This document shows, in pieces, positions 18,393 to 26,255 of a DNA stretch of 64,000 nucleotides. A program made the translations under genes and the position numbers. Position 1 is the first letter of the stretch; each line of letters starts with the position of its first letter. Source of the stretch: Scrofimicrobium sp. R131 (GTDB taxonomy: Bacteria; Actinomycetota; Actinomycetes; Actinomycetales; Actinomycetaceae); NCBI RefSeq assembly GCF_040256745.1, contig NZ_CP138335.1, forward strand, positions 1,612,001 through 1,676,000. The letters are read 5' to 3'. The notes under the pieces are model-generated. The model was not told the origin of the DNA and did not search any database. It saw only the letters and a program-made list of their open reading frames with translations.

Positions 18393-19348
18393 CTGGACCT
18401 TCCGGCGCTCCCGAACTCCCTCATTCTCATTGCCACCATTTCGATCATTCCCGTCAGTGCCGCCCCGATGATTACACTCGGCTCAACGGTGATAGGGTCA
18501 TCGGCCAAATGTTGACGCAGGGCGGCCACCCAGACCAGATGGGAATCTGTTCCTTGGTTGATCTTCCTAATGCCTGACTGAACCGCTTGCGCCTTTTGGG
18601 CGGGAGCAATGCCGTAGGAAGCAGGAAGATTGCCACCATTCGCGTTTATTATTTCAACCGCTGCGGCTGGGATCGAGGAGCTTCCATGCAACACCAAGAA
18701 CGTGTTGGGAAGGCGACTCTTGATTTGCTTGATCAGGTCGATCTTCAATGCCGCTTTGGCATCTGGGGTGGTGAACTTGACCGACCCGTGGCTCGTTCCA
18801 ACCGCCACCGCCAACGCATCCACCCCTGTGAGCTCAACGAACTCTGCCGCTTGCTCCGGATCAGCGTAAATCAATCCCTCGAGAGTTGCCCCCGTGGCCT
18901 CGGCCCCGCCCACGGTGCCCAGCTCTCCTTCCACCGACACCCCAAGTTCATGAGCCAGCTTCACGACAGCAGCAGTACGAGCCACATTGTCTGGAAAACT
19001 GGATGGCTCGTCCGTGCCGACTACGCGACTCGCATCAATCATGACACTGGTGAACCCCGCATCAATGGCTCGCCGGCAATCCTCCAAGGTTCGGCCATGG
19101 TCCAGATGAAGTGCCACCTCCACCTCGGGAAAACTGACTAACAGCTCCCGGAGCCGCCGCCACCACCAAGACTCACTCTCATAGGGGTGCACGCCGGCTA
19201 TGGCCTGAACTATTACCGGAGATTTCTGCTGCTTGGCCGCAGTCATGACCGCATAGGCCTGGTTCAGATCCGACACATTGAACGCGCCAACGGCATAGCC
19301 TCCAGCTTCTGCCTGGGCCAGGAGATGATGCAGGGTTACCAGAGTCAT
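18389..19348 (-). CDS. Class II (zinc) fructose-bisphosphate aldolase-family protein, altered substrate motif
   Basis: A 319-residue protein of the FbaA/GatY/KbaY family, which cleaves ketose bisphosphates into dihydroxyacetone phosphate and an aldehyde. HLDH at 81-84 provides the catalytic Asp83 and zinc His84. Further zinc ligands are H187 (GTSHG) and H221 (LHGSSS), with E142 in VEGELGT. The helix around LHGSSSIP...YGI resembles the Calvin-type fructose-bisphosphate aldolases, but their substrate motif NIDTD is N264-Q-G-T-D here. The Asp replacement (Gly) recalls the Ala of tagatose-bisphosphate aldolases (NVATE). Substrate therefore uncertain. Last gene of the operon. Confidence 0.82.
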   Translation of the reverse strand: MTLVTLHHLLAQAEAGGYAVGAFNVSDLNQAYAVMTAAKQQKSPVIVQAIAGVHPYESESWWWRRLRELLVSFPEVEVALHLDHGRTLEDCRRAIDAGFTSVMIDASRVVGTDEPSSFPDNVARTAAVVKLAHELGVSVEGELGTVGGAEATGATLEGLIYADPEQAAEFVELTGVDALAVAVGTSHGSVKFTTPDAKAALKIDLIKQIKSRLPNTFLVLHGSSSIPAAAVEIINANGGNLPASYGIAPAQKAQAVQSGIRKINQGTDSHLVWVAALRQHLADDPITVEPSVIIGAALTGMIEMVAMRMREFGSAGRSS

Positions 19349-19356
19349 GATTCCTC

Positions 19357-19995
19357 CTAGAGGGATTCGGTGATGCCCAAAGTCTGGTAATCCAGAACAA
19401 TGGGGAACTGGGTGATCCCTCTGGCCATGGTCATGACTTTCGCCGATGACTCAACCGCGACACTAGTCTTGAAGGCAGTGCGAAGATCCGGCCCAACGGT
19501 TAGTAGGCCATGGTTGGCCCACACGACAGCATTAAGGTCTCCCATCACATCGCACATGGCATCGCCGAATGCCGAGTTGTTGCTCAGCGCGAACGGCATG
19601 ATCGGCACTTCACCCTTCGTATAGATCACCATGTTCACCAAGGCGCCCTGAATCGGTTCACCAATCACACCCCAGACGTTGGTATAAACCGGCTCTGTGT
19701 GCACGATGGCATGGACATCCGGCCGACGGCGATAGGTGGCAACGTGCACCGTGACTTCTGAGGAAGGTCCATGTTTGCCTTCAATTACGTTGCAGTCCCC
19801 ATCCACCAACACCATGTCGTCGGCCGACATCAGATCGTACTCGAGATCGGTTGGAGTGATTAGATACCGCTCCTCGTCACCCGGGACACGGATACTAATG
19901 TTGCCCTGGGTGTTGAAGTTCAATCCATAGTCCATCGAGCGAAGGCAATAGTCCAGGATCTCCTGCTTTGCGGCTTCCAGATCAAAATCGGTCAT
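19357..19995 (-). CDS. Class II aldolase/adducin-family protein (FucA/AraD type)
   Basis: A 212-residue protein of the family that includes L-fuculose-1-phosphate aldolase and L-ribulose-5-phosphate 4-epimerase. GNISIR (31-36) is the phosphate-binding motif. SSE with Glu80 matches the catalytic Glu73 of FucA, favouring aldolase over epimerase chemistry (the epimerase has Asp). Zinc-site residues are H99 and H162, but the second ligand, normally His (HNH or HTH), is Glu101 (HTEPVYT). Glu can bind zinc, so the protein may be active with changed specificity. It lies 8 bp after the kinase gene and 8 bp before the other aldolase gene. Confidence 0.82.
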   Translation of the reverse strand: MTDFDLEAAKQEILDYCLRSMDYGLNFNTQGNISIRVPGDEERYLITPTDLEYDLMSADDMVLVDGDCNVIEGKHGPSSEVTVHVATYRRRPDVHAIVHTEPVYTNVWGVIGEPIQGALVNMVIYTKGEVPIMPFALSNNSAFGDAMCDVMGDLNAVVWANHGLLTVGPDLRTAFKTSVAVESSAKVMTMARGITQFPIVLDYQTLGITESL

Positions 19996-20003
19996 GATTT
20001 CTC

Positions 20004-21338
20004 CTATTTGTTTTGTTTGAACGTCGGTACCAGGGACCGCGTCGTCTGATATAGGTCCGCGTAGTGCTGTCGCTGCTGCGCGTACCAGGTTTGGTTCCTC
20101 GGGTGCACCGACGTGTCGGCATCAACCGAAGGAAGATCATGAAGGGAGGGGTAGATTCCCAATCCCACTCCGGCCAGAAAGGCTGCTCCACGTGCAGACG
20201 CCATTGAGTCGACCGCATCAAGCGATACCCCGGCCGCATTTGAACGTACCTGCAGACTGTTCCGGTCCAGCGAGCCGGCACCAACCGCCCTAACGGCCCC
20301 AGGCTCCAGGTGGTCAAGAGCGTCCTTGATTTTCGCAAGCTCATATCCAGTGGCCTCCAGGAAGCCTTGCCCCAACTGTCTCGCAGTGGTCGCCAACGTC
20401 AGCCCTACCACCACGCCAGTTGCTCCCGGATCGTTGTCCAGAGTCCCAGAACCAGCCAGATATGGAAGCACCAGAAGCCCGCTTGGCTCGTCGACTCCGG
20501 TCTCTACTAGTTCGGACACTGAGGAGTGGACCAGCCCGGCCAACCATTGGAGGGACCATCCACCAGCTGCGGTGCCAGCCAGCGTAATCCAGAGGTCATC
20601 AGCCAGCGGATAGGTGGCGGCCCCCGTCGGGAGCTGCAATTTCGGGCGGCTCTTGGTGCCTACTGTCAGACAGTCGGAAGTGCCCAGCGAAAACGCGCTG
20701 GCGCACCCCACTTTTCCACCAGCTCCCAAGTAGGCAGCGGCTTGGTCGTGGGCACCGGCAACCAACGGAACATTCTGCCGTGTCTTGCCAATTACGGTTC
20801 CCGGAGCAACTACCTCAGGCAGGTCCCAACCCCGCACCCAATCGGCTTGCCAGGATCGGCGATTCACATCCCAGCAACCAGTCCGAGCAGCCATGGAATA
20901 GTCAGTCACTGGTGACTCCACCCCCAGATGCCGAGCCACATAGGAGTCAAGAGTCTCAAACCCAGGTCCCGGCATCGTCAGCATCTTAAAGATAGAGAAC
21001 ATCGGGTGAACCGGCTGACCGGTGATTTCCTGAAAGCCCTCCAAACCGACGACCTCACCTCGGCGGTCGAGGCTGACTGGAACACTTTCTGGTTCGGCCA
21101 GACAGACAAAGGCCTCCCCTTGTGTGGAAAACGAGATAGCGCTGGCTGGCACCTGAGACACAACCTCAGCCAGACAGTGATCTACAGCGTTCAGCACATC
21201 TTCGGTTCGGAGTTCAACTTGACTTCCGCTCCGATGGAGCGTTAGCCCCGCGGTGGAACTCACCAGCTCAATGCCAGACTCGTCGAAGGCCGCAACCCTG
21301 ACTCCACTGGTTCCCAGATCCACCCCGATCAGGCTCAT
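20004..21338 (-). CDS. FGGY-family carbohydrate kinase
   Basis: A 444-residue ATP-dependent sugar kinase of the xylulokinase/rhamnulokinase superfamily. The N-terminal phosphate loop is GVDLGTSGVR. The presumed catalytic Asp is in VAGAHDQAAA, ATP-binding motifs include FSLGTSD and AVGAGS, and GCWD is typical of the family. It is about 40-50 residues shorter than usual: the segment between the QG of the first domain and SLDRRGE lacks the usual W-x-D-x-R loop. The start at 21338 overlaps the permease stop (ATGA). The sugar is unknown; a ketose whose phosphate is cut by a downstream aldolase is the natural inference. Confidence 0.87.
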   Translation of the reverse strand: MSLIGVDLGTSGVRVAAFDESGIELVSSTAGLTLHRSGSQVELRTEDVLNAVDHCLAEVVSQVPASAISFSTQGEAFVCLAEPESVPVSLDRRGEVVGLEGFQEITGQPVHPMFSIFKMLTMPGPGFETLDSYVARHLGVESPVTDYSMAARTGCWDVNRRSWQADWVRGWDLPEVVAPGTVIGKTRQNVPLVAGAHDQAAAYLGAGGKVGCASAFSLGTSDCLTVGTKSRPKLQLPTGAATYPLADDLWITLAGTAAGGWSLQWLAGLVHSSVSELVETGVDEPSGLLVLPYLAGSGTLDNDPGATGVVVGLTLATTARQLGQGFLEATGYELAKIKDALDHLEPGAVRAVGAGSLDRNSLQVRSNAAGVSLDAVDSMASARGAAFLAGVGLGIYPSLHDLPSVDADTSVHPRNQTWYAQQRQHYADLYQTTRSLVPTFKQNK

Positions 21339-22210
21339 TTGATCGCTCCCGCCAGACCGTTCACCAGGTATTTCTGCAGGAAGATGAAGACGATGATCAC
21401 GGGAAGTGAGATCAGGACCAGCACCGCAAACAGAGCTCCAGGCTGGCTCAAGAACAGCCCTCGATAGGCCATCGGCACCAAGGTAAGGGGCTTGAGGTTG
21501 TTGTTCGAGATGGACACCAGGGGTAGCAGGAAATCGTTCCAGGACATCATCAGCTGCCAGATCACAACCACGGAAATGGCTGGCTTGGCCAACGGAAAGT
21601 AAACCCGCCAGAAAATGGTCCACGGGCTAGCCCCATCAACCACTGCCGCCTCGTACGTGTCCTCCGGGATCGCCAGAAATGAAGTACGAATGATAATAAC
21701 GGCAAACGGTAAACCTAGGGCAGAGTAGACCAGCACCAATCCAAGTAGGTTGTCGTATAGTCCGATGGTCTGCAGGATCTTGAAAACGGCAACTACGATT
21801 CCTGACATGGGAAGCACTAATCCCAAGATCAAGATTCCGAAGAACAGCGCTTTGACTGGGATACGGAGCCGAGCCAAAGCAAAGGCGGCCATCGCACCGA
21901 CGAAGACCACAATGATCACCGATGGAAGCGCTATCAGGGTTGAGTTCAGCAGGTGGAGAAAGATCGGATTCTCTCGGAAGACCAGTCCGTAGTTAGAGAT
22001 CGATGGCGCCTCAGGCAGGATCCCAAAGAAAGTGGTCTTGGGATTGTTTGAAGGCATCAGGGACAGTCCCACAACCATGATGAGGGGCACCATCCATAGC
22101 AACGCAAGCGGAACCAGGATGGCGTGTAGCCAGTTCTTTTTTCGCTCCAGGTGCGATCCGCTGCGAGCGAGCCGACGCGCTTCGCGCCGGTCAAGGCGAG
22201 GCATACTCAT
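21335..22210 (-). CDS. ABC sugar transporter permease (MalG/UgpE type)
   Basis: A 291-residue inner permease of a carbohydrate ABC importer (CUT1 family) with six hydrophobic segments. The cytoplasmic EAA loop is YEAAVVDGASPWTIFWRVYFPL near residues 185-205, where the ATPase docks. The N-terminus is basic (RREARRLAR). It overlaps both neighbours by 4 bp. No ATPase gene lies in this operon, so it presumably shares an MsiK-type ATPase encoded elsewhere, as is common in actinobacteria. Confidence 0.93.
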   Translation of the reverse strand: MSMPRLDRREARRLARSGSHLERKKNWLHAILVPLALLWMVPLIMVVGLSLMPSNNPKTTFFGILPEAPSISNYGLVFRENPIFLHLLNSTLIALPSVIIVVFVGAMAAFALARLRIPVKALFFGILILGLVLPMSGIVVAVFKILQTIGLYDNLLGLVLVYSALGLPFAVIIIRTSFLAIPEDTYEAAVVDGASPWTIFWRVYFPLAKPAISVVVIWQLMMSWNDFLLPLVSISNNNLKPLTLVPMAYRGLFLSQPGALFAVLVLISLPVIIVFIFLQKYLVNGLAGAIK

Positions 22211-23133
22211 TTGTCATCTCCTGTCAGGAAGCCGGAACCAAAGACCCGGACCATCAGCAGGGAGGCAGCAACAGCAATCACAATCAGGACCATCGATATC
22301 GCTGAGGCATAGCCAACATTCTGCAGTTGGAAGGCCTGTTGAAATGCATAGGTGGGGAGCATTTCAGACGCGTGAGCAGGACCTCCTTGCGTCATCACGT
22401 AGATCAGCTCAAAAGTCTTCAACGAGCCAATGATGCCCAGCAAGAGCAACGAGAGATGGGTTGTCTTCAGCAGGGGGAAGGTGATCCGCATAATCGTTTG
22501 AAAGCCAGTAGCACCGTCGATCTTGGCTGCCTCCAGCACGCTCTTGTCGATCAGTTGCAGGCCGGCGAGATAAAACAGCATCGAGAAACCGGTCCACATC
22601 CAGACATTTACGAAGATGACCGCGAATATCGCCGTCTTAGGGTTTCCGAGGAAGTCGAAATTCAGGTTCTTCAAACCCAACGTGTGGCCCAGTGAGGCTA
22701 AGACGCCATTGAACGGGTCCATGATGCGCTGCCAAACAATGCCAACCACCACTGGAGAGAGAATTGCCGGGACAAAGAACAACGCCCGGTAGGCGGTGCT
22801 GCCTGCCAGCTTCTGGTCCAAAGCAACCGCAAGGAGAAAACCCATGAGCGCCTGCGGGATGATGGTCAGCGGAATCCACAAGAGAGAATTTCGAAGGGTA
22901 GTCAGGAACACTGGATCCTTAAACAGCTCGGCATAGTTGGCAAGGCCGGCTGAGGTACCGGGGTTCACCCCGTCCCAGTGGAGGAGGCTCGCCTGATTGT
23001 TGTAAACAATGGGGTACACAACGAACCCGACGAACAGGAGCAGGGCCGGGAGTAAGAAGAGTAGGCCCGAAAATTGGTACCGGTGTTTCTTTGCGCTGCT
23101 TGGCAGCTTCTTTGCCGTCTTCACAAGCAACAT
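22207..23133 (-). CDS. ABC sugar transporter permease (MalF/UgpA type)
   Basis: A 308-residue partner permease (CUT1) with six hydrophobic segments. The EAA loop is LEAAKIDGATGFQTIMRITFPLL near residues 205-225. The short N-terminal cytoplasmic stretch is rich in Lys. It lies 72 bp downstream of the binding-protein gene, with a strong hairpin in the gap, and overlaps the next permease by 4 bp. GC is low for the window (30 of 60 bases at 22561-22620). Confidence 0.93.
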   Translation of the reverse strand: MLLVKTAKKLPSSAKKHRYQFSGLLFLLPALLLFVGFVVYPIVYNNQASLLHWDGVNPGTSAGLANYAELFKDPVFLTTLRNSLLWIPLTIIPQALMGFLLAVALDQKLAGSTAYRALFFVPAILSPVVVGIVWQRIMDPFNGVLASLGHTLGLKNLNFDFLGNPKTAIFAVIFVNVWMWTGFSMLFYLAGLQLIDKSVLEAAKIDGATGFQTIMRITFPLLKTTHLSLLLLGIIGSLKTFELIYVMTQGGPAHASEMLPTYAFQQAFQLQNVGYASAISMVLIVIAVAASLLMVRVFGSGFLTGDDK

Positions 23134-23146
23134 TTCCTTTCTGTGA

Positions 23147-23178
23147 AGCTGGGGTCGGTTCGCTGACCGACCCCAGCT
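23147..23178 (-). promoter_or_regulatory. Intercistronic hairpin after the binding-protein gene
   Basis: AGCTGGGGTCGGT (23147-23159) pairs perfectly with ACCGACCCCAGCT (23166-23178) around a 6-nt loop; GTGA/TCAC pairs can extend it. There is no T-tract. Such stems after binding-protein genes usually block 3' exonucleases or cause partial termination, raising binding protein over permease levels. Confidence 0.7.
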
Positions 23179-23205
23179 GTGTTCACGGAGGGTCGCTTAT
23201 TGGAC

Positions 23206-24552
23206 TCACCCGGCGCTGATTGCGTCCTGCACCTTCTGGATCGCTTCGGCACCCTGTTCCGGTGTCAACTGCCCAGCTGCAATTGCAGCGAGATTGTCGG
23301 CGACTGCCTGGTCCAGTTTGGGATCGTTGAAGTATCGCGAGTATTTGACTTTCGGCATCCAGTCGTTGACGAAGAGGTCCCAGATCTCTTTCTGCTTATC
23401 CGAAGTGAACTCCTCAGGAGCCATGCCCTGAACAGCCGGCAGGTCATTCATGGTGTTGACCAGTTTCTGCGCACCGGCTCCAGCAATCCAGTCCGTCAAA
23501 ACCTTGCAGGCAAGGTCGGGGTTCTTTGTGTCTTTGGAAATCCCAAGTGAGACATCGATGCCCCCAACCAGTTGTGGTTCAGCGGAACCGCCTGGAATCG
23601 TCGGGAACAAGAACGGCTCATATCCCTCCATTCCCAAGGAGAGAGGCGGGATGGTGCTCTGATCCTTGGTCGGGTCAGATTGTTGAATCCACCAGGCACC
23701 AAGCGGAATAATCGCAGCGTTTCCGGCTTCAAACTGGTTCGCACCGGTGGGGTAGGAATCAAGACCCAACGCCCCATCCTGAGCAATTCCGTCTGTGAAG
23801 AGCTTCTGCCAGTAGGTCAAGGCCTCGACCAGTTCGGGCTCCGTCCATTTGGCGGTCCCGGCTTCTGCCTCGTAGACCAATCCCGGCGCTATATTGTTAG
23901 CAATCTGCAAAAAGACCACATTTCGCAGCCAGCCATCTTTGGCAGGAAGCATGAACGGAGCGAAATCTCCCCCCTTCGTGTCTGCAACGAACGAGGCCAG
24001 CTCATCCCAAGTTTGAGGAATCTTCTGTCCGGTTTCCTCAAAAATCTCGCTATTGGCCCACAGGTTCACAGACTGAACCAGGATCGGGAGAGAGTAGAAG
24101 TTATCGTCGCCTTCAGGGTTCCCAGCTCGAGCCTGCTCCAAGCCAATCGGGTAGAACTTGTCTTGCCAATCATCTCCCCAAACCTCGGCCGCGCAGTCCT
24201 GCAAGGGCAAAAGGTTATTACGGTACTGCTGGGTGAGGGCTCCCGGCTGCAGGCCGACAATGTCAGGGAAGGTGTTTGAGCTAGCTCGAGTCTGGAGATC
24301 CACCAGGTACTCGGGATAGTTGAAGATAGTCGCATCAATCTTGGATCCGGGGTTCGCATCTTCGAAGGCGGCGATCATTTGGCGGGTTGTCTGTTCAATG
24401 GGGCTCCACGAGCGGAAAGTAACGGTGCCAGCGTCACTACTGGACTGAGCACCATCACTAGATTCCGAGCTGGGAGCGGCTCCTCCGGCACAGCCGGCTA
24501 GGAGAAGTGTGGCTGCGGCTGCTCCTCCAAGCAGCCCAATTCGCTTGTTCAT
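23206..24552 (-). CDS. ABC sugar-binding lipoprotein (extracellular solute-binding family 1)
   Basis: A 448-residue lipoprotein. The signal peptide ends in the lipobox LLAG-C21, then an Ala/Ser-rich linker to about residue 45 and the two-lobed MalE-like fold (TFRSWSPIEQTTRQMIAAFEDANPG, and GAWWIQQSD in the second lobe). It captures the sugar for the two downstream permeases. AAGGAG lies 8 bases before the start. First gene of the minus-strand operon; the 195-bp region upstream, shared with the divergent DUF488 gene, carries two candidate DeoR sites. Confidence 0.93.
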   Translation of the reverse strand: MNKRIGLLGGAAAATLLLAGCAGGAAPSSESSDGAQSSSDAGTVTFRSWSPIEQTTRQMIAAFEDANPGSKIDATIFNYPEYLVDLQTRASSNTFPDIVGLQPGALTQQYRNNLLPLQDCAAEVWGDDWQDKFYPIGLEQARAGNPEGDDNFYSLPILVQSVNLWANSEIFEETGQKIPQTWDELASFVADTKGGDFAPFMLPAKDGWLRNVVFLQIANNIAPGLVYEAEAGTAKWTEPELVEALTYWQKLFTDGIAQDGALGLDSYPTGANQFEAGNAAIIPLGAWWIQQSDPTKDQSTIPPLSLGMEGYEPFLFPTIPGGSAEPQLVGGIDVSLGISKDTKNPDLACKVLTDWIAGAGAQKLVNTMNDLPAVQGMAPEEFTSDKQKEIWDLFVNDWMPKVKYSRYFNDPKLDQAVADNLAAIAAGQLTPEQGAEAIQKVQDAISAG

Positions 24553-24689
24553 TCCTTAACTCCTTTTGTGTCTACGCTGTCTACTCTGGGGCTCTCTAAG
24601 GCACCTGACATCCAACGCTGGTTGTCAATTCTGAGACTACGTTTCGGCTAAAGAGCCAGCAATCAAATCTCCTATCGGCAGCAATAATC

Positions 24690-24723
24690 TTCGATAGCGA
24701 AGGTCTACCCTTTCGAAAACGAA
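24690..24723. promoter_or_regulatory. Paired candidate operators upstream of the sugar operon
   Basis: TTCGATAGCGAA (24690-24701) and TTCGAAAACGAA (24712-24723) share TTCG-N4-CGAA and are spaced 22 bp, two helical turns, so they lie on one DNA face. A third relative precedes the deoR-type gene. They sit between the divergent binding-protein and DUF488 genes, 138-171 bp upstream of the former and 24-58 bp upstream of the latter. That position leaves the regulated promoter unsettled. Confidence 0.5.
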
Positions 24724-24747
24724 ACTGGGCCCGCGTACAGTTGAGGG

Positions 24748-25266
24748 ATGCTGGTGTACACCATTGGGCACTCCACCCGCAGCTGGGAAGAGGTGGAAGA
24801 GATGCTGACCCAGAACGGAATTACCCGCCTGGTCGACGTGCGCTCATTTCCGTCGTCGCGCAAGTTCCCACAGTGGAACCAGGAAAACCTGCTGGATCGG
24901 TTCCCCTACGTCTGGTTGAAAGATCTGGGCGGAAGGCGCCACACTCCGGCCGGGGTGGTCAGCCCAAACACGGGTTGGCGGGTCAAAGCATTCCGGGACT
25001 ACGCCGACTACATGGCCACGGAGGATTTCGACCGCGGCCTCAAAGCTCTGCTGGCTATTGCGCAGGAGCAGATCCCCGCGATCATGTGTTCGGAAGCGGT
25101 GCCTTGGCGCTGTCATCGCCGGCTGATCACCGATGCCCTCCTGGTGCGCGGGGTGGAGGTGCGGGACATCCTCTCCCCCACCTCGGTTCGCGAAGCCAGC
25201 CTGACCGACTTTGCCCAGGTGGACGGCACGGCCTTAACCTACCCCGCGCCGCCCCCGGGCCCCTAG
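24748..25266 (+). CDS. DUF488-family protein
   Basis: A 172-residue cytosolic protein of DUF488. Family signatures are YTIGHSTRSWEE at the N-terminus, LVDVRSFPSSRKFPQWN, and the hallmark CSEAVPWRCHRRLI near residue 117, whose two Cys and Arg-His pair suggest a nucleic-acid or nucleotide-related activity. No function is firmly established. It is divergent from the sugar operon and overlaps the end of the cebR-like gene by 4 bp. Nothing ties it to sugar use. Confidence 0.85.
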   Translation: MLVYTIGHSTRSWEEVEEMLTQNGITRLVDVRSFPSSRKFPQWNQENLLDRFPYVWLKDLGGRRHTPAGVVSPNTGWRVKAFRDYADYMATEDFDRGLKALLAIAQEQIPAIMCSEAVPWRCHRRLITDALLVRGVEVRDILSPTSVREASLTDFAQVDGTALTYPAPPPGP

Positions 25267-26246
25267 GCCGACTCGCGCTCCACCAGGGTTAGCGGCAGCA
25301 GCACCGAACGGGCCGGCTCATTGCCTTCGAGTCGCGACAGCAGCAGTTGGACCATGGTTTGACCCTGGGCGAACGGGTCCTGGCGGATAGTGGTCAAATG
25401 CGGGCGGGCCACCGTAGCCGCGACCGAGTCGTCAAATCCGACCACCGCAATGTCTTCGGGCACCCGCCTGCCGCTGGCTTGGAACACGTCGACCGCCGCC
25501 CGAGCCATCAGGTCGTTGGCCACGAAGACGCCGTCGACCGGCCCACCCGCGTCCAACAGCCGCCGGGCCGCCTCGGCCCCGCTGGCCGCCGAATAGTCTC
25601 CCGCCTCGATCACGGCCGAGCCGGCCAATTCCAGGAACCCGGCCCGCCGCTCCTGGGCCGAAGGCATGTCGGACGGACCCGCGATCATGGCTAGCTGACG
25701 ACGGCCTTTGGCCAGCAGATGACGGGCAGCCATCCGACCGCCCTCACAGTTGTCCACGTCCACGTAGTTTTTCTCTTCCGGGTTCCCGATCGGCTTTCCG
25801 CCGTAAACCACCGGGATCCGGCGTTCAACCGCCTCAATCAGCCGGTGGGAGGTGTGGTGGGACAGCACCAGGATTCCGTCGGACTGTCCCCCCACCAGAA
25901 ACGAAAGGATCTTGTCGGAAGATGCCTCGGAGGTGACCACCAGGTTGAGGACCAGGGAGGTGGACCGAATTCCGTCCTCAATTCCGGAGATAATCGCGCC
26001 GAAGAACGGGTCGCCGAAGAATCTCTCCATGTCCTCGGGAATCAGGGCGGTCACCACGGCTGCTTTTCGGCTGGCCAACGCCTGGGCGGAGCGGTTGGGC
26101 ACGTATCCCAGTTCGGTCACCGCCTCCATCACTGCGGCAACCGCTTTGGGGCTGGCATCGGGCGAGCCGTTGATCACCCGGGAAACCGTGGAGCGGGAAA
26201 CTCCAGCACGCGCACCAACCTCCTCCAAGGTGACGGCCCGTGCCAT
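25263..26246 (-). CDS. cebR: LacI-family repressor, CebR/CelR type
   Basis: A 327-residue repressor. The N-terminal LacI helix-turn-helix is TLEEVGARAGVSRSTVSRVING, with the hinge helix NRSAQALASRK near residue 52-62. A periplasmic-binding-protein-like effector domain follows. Assignment as CebR rests on context: it is the last gene of an operon whose promoter holds two exact TGGGAGCGCTCCCA boxes, the known site of Streptomyces CebR and Thermobifida CelR, released by cellobiose. It starts 9 bp after the glucosidase stop. In Streptomyces cebR lies divergently upstream; here it is promoter-distal, so it would repress its own transcription. Confidence 0.85.
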   Translation of the reverse strand: MARAVTLEEVGARAGVSRSTVSRVINGSPDASPKAVAAVMEAVTELGYVPNRSAQALASRKAAVVTALIPEDMERFFGDPFFGAIISGIEDGIRSTSLVLNLVVTSEASSDKILSFLVGGQSDGILVLSHHTSHRLIEAVERRIPVVYGGKPIGNPEEKNYVDVDNCEGGRMAARHLLAKGRRQLAMIAGPSDMPSAQERRAGFLELAGSAVIEAGDYSAASGAEAARRLLDAGGPVDGVFVANDLMARAAVDVFQASGRRVPEDIAVVGFDDSVAATVARPHLTTIRQDPFAQGQTMVQLLLSRLEGNEPARSVLLPLTLVERESA

Positions 26247-26255
26247 AATCTCTCC

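Noticed and set aside
24623-24628. Minus-strand TTGACA upstream of the binding-protein gene
   Set aside because: A perfect -35 word but no acceptable -10 at 16-19 bp; not called a promoter.
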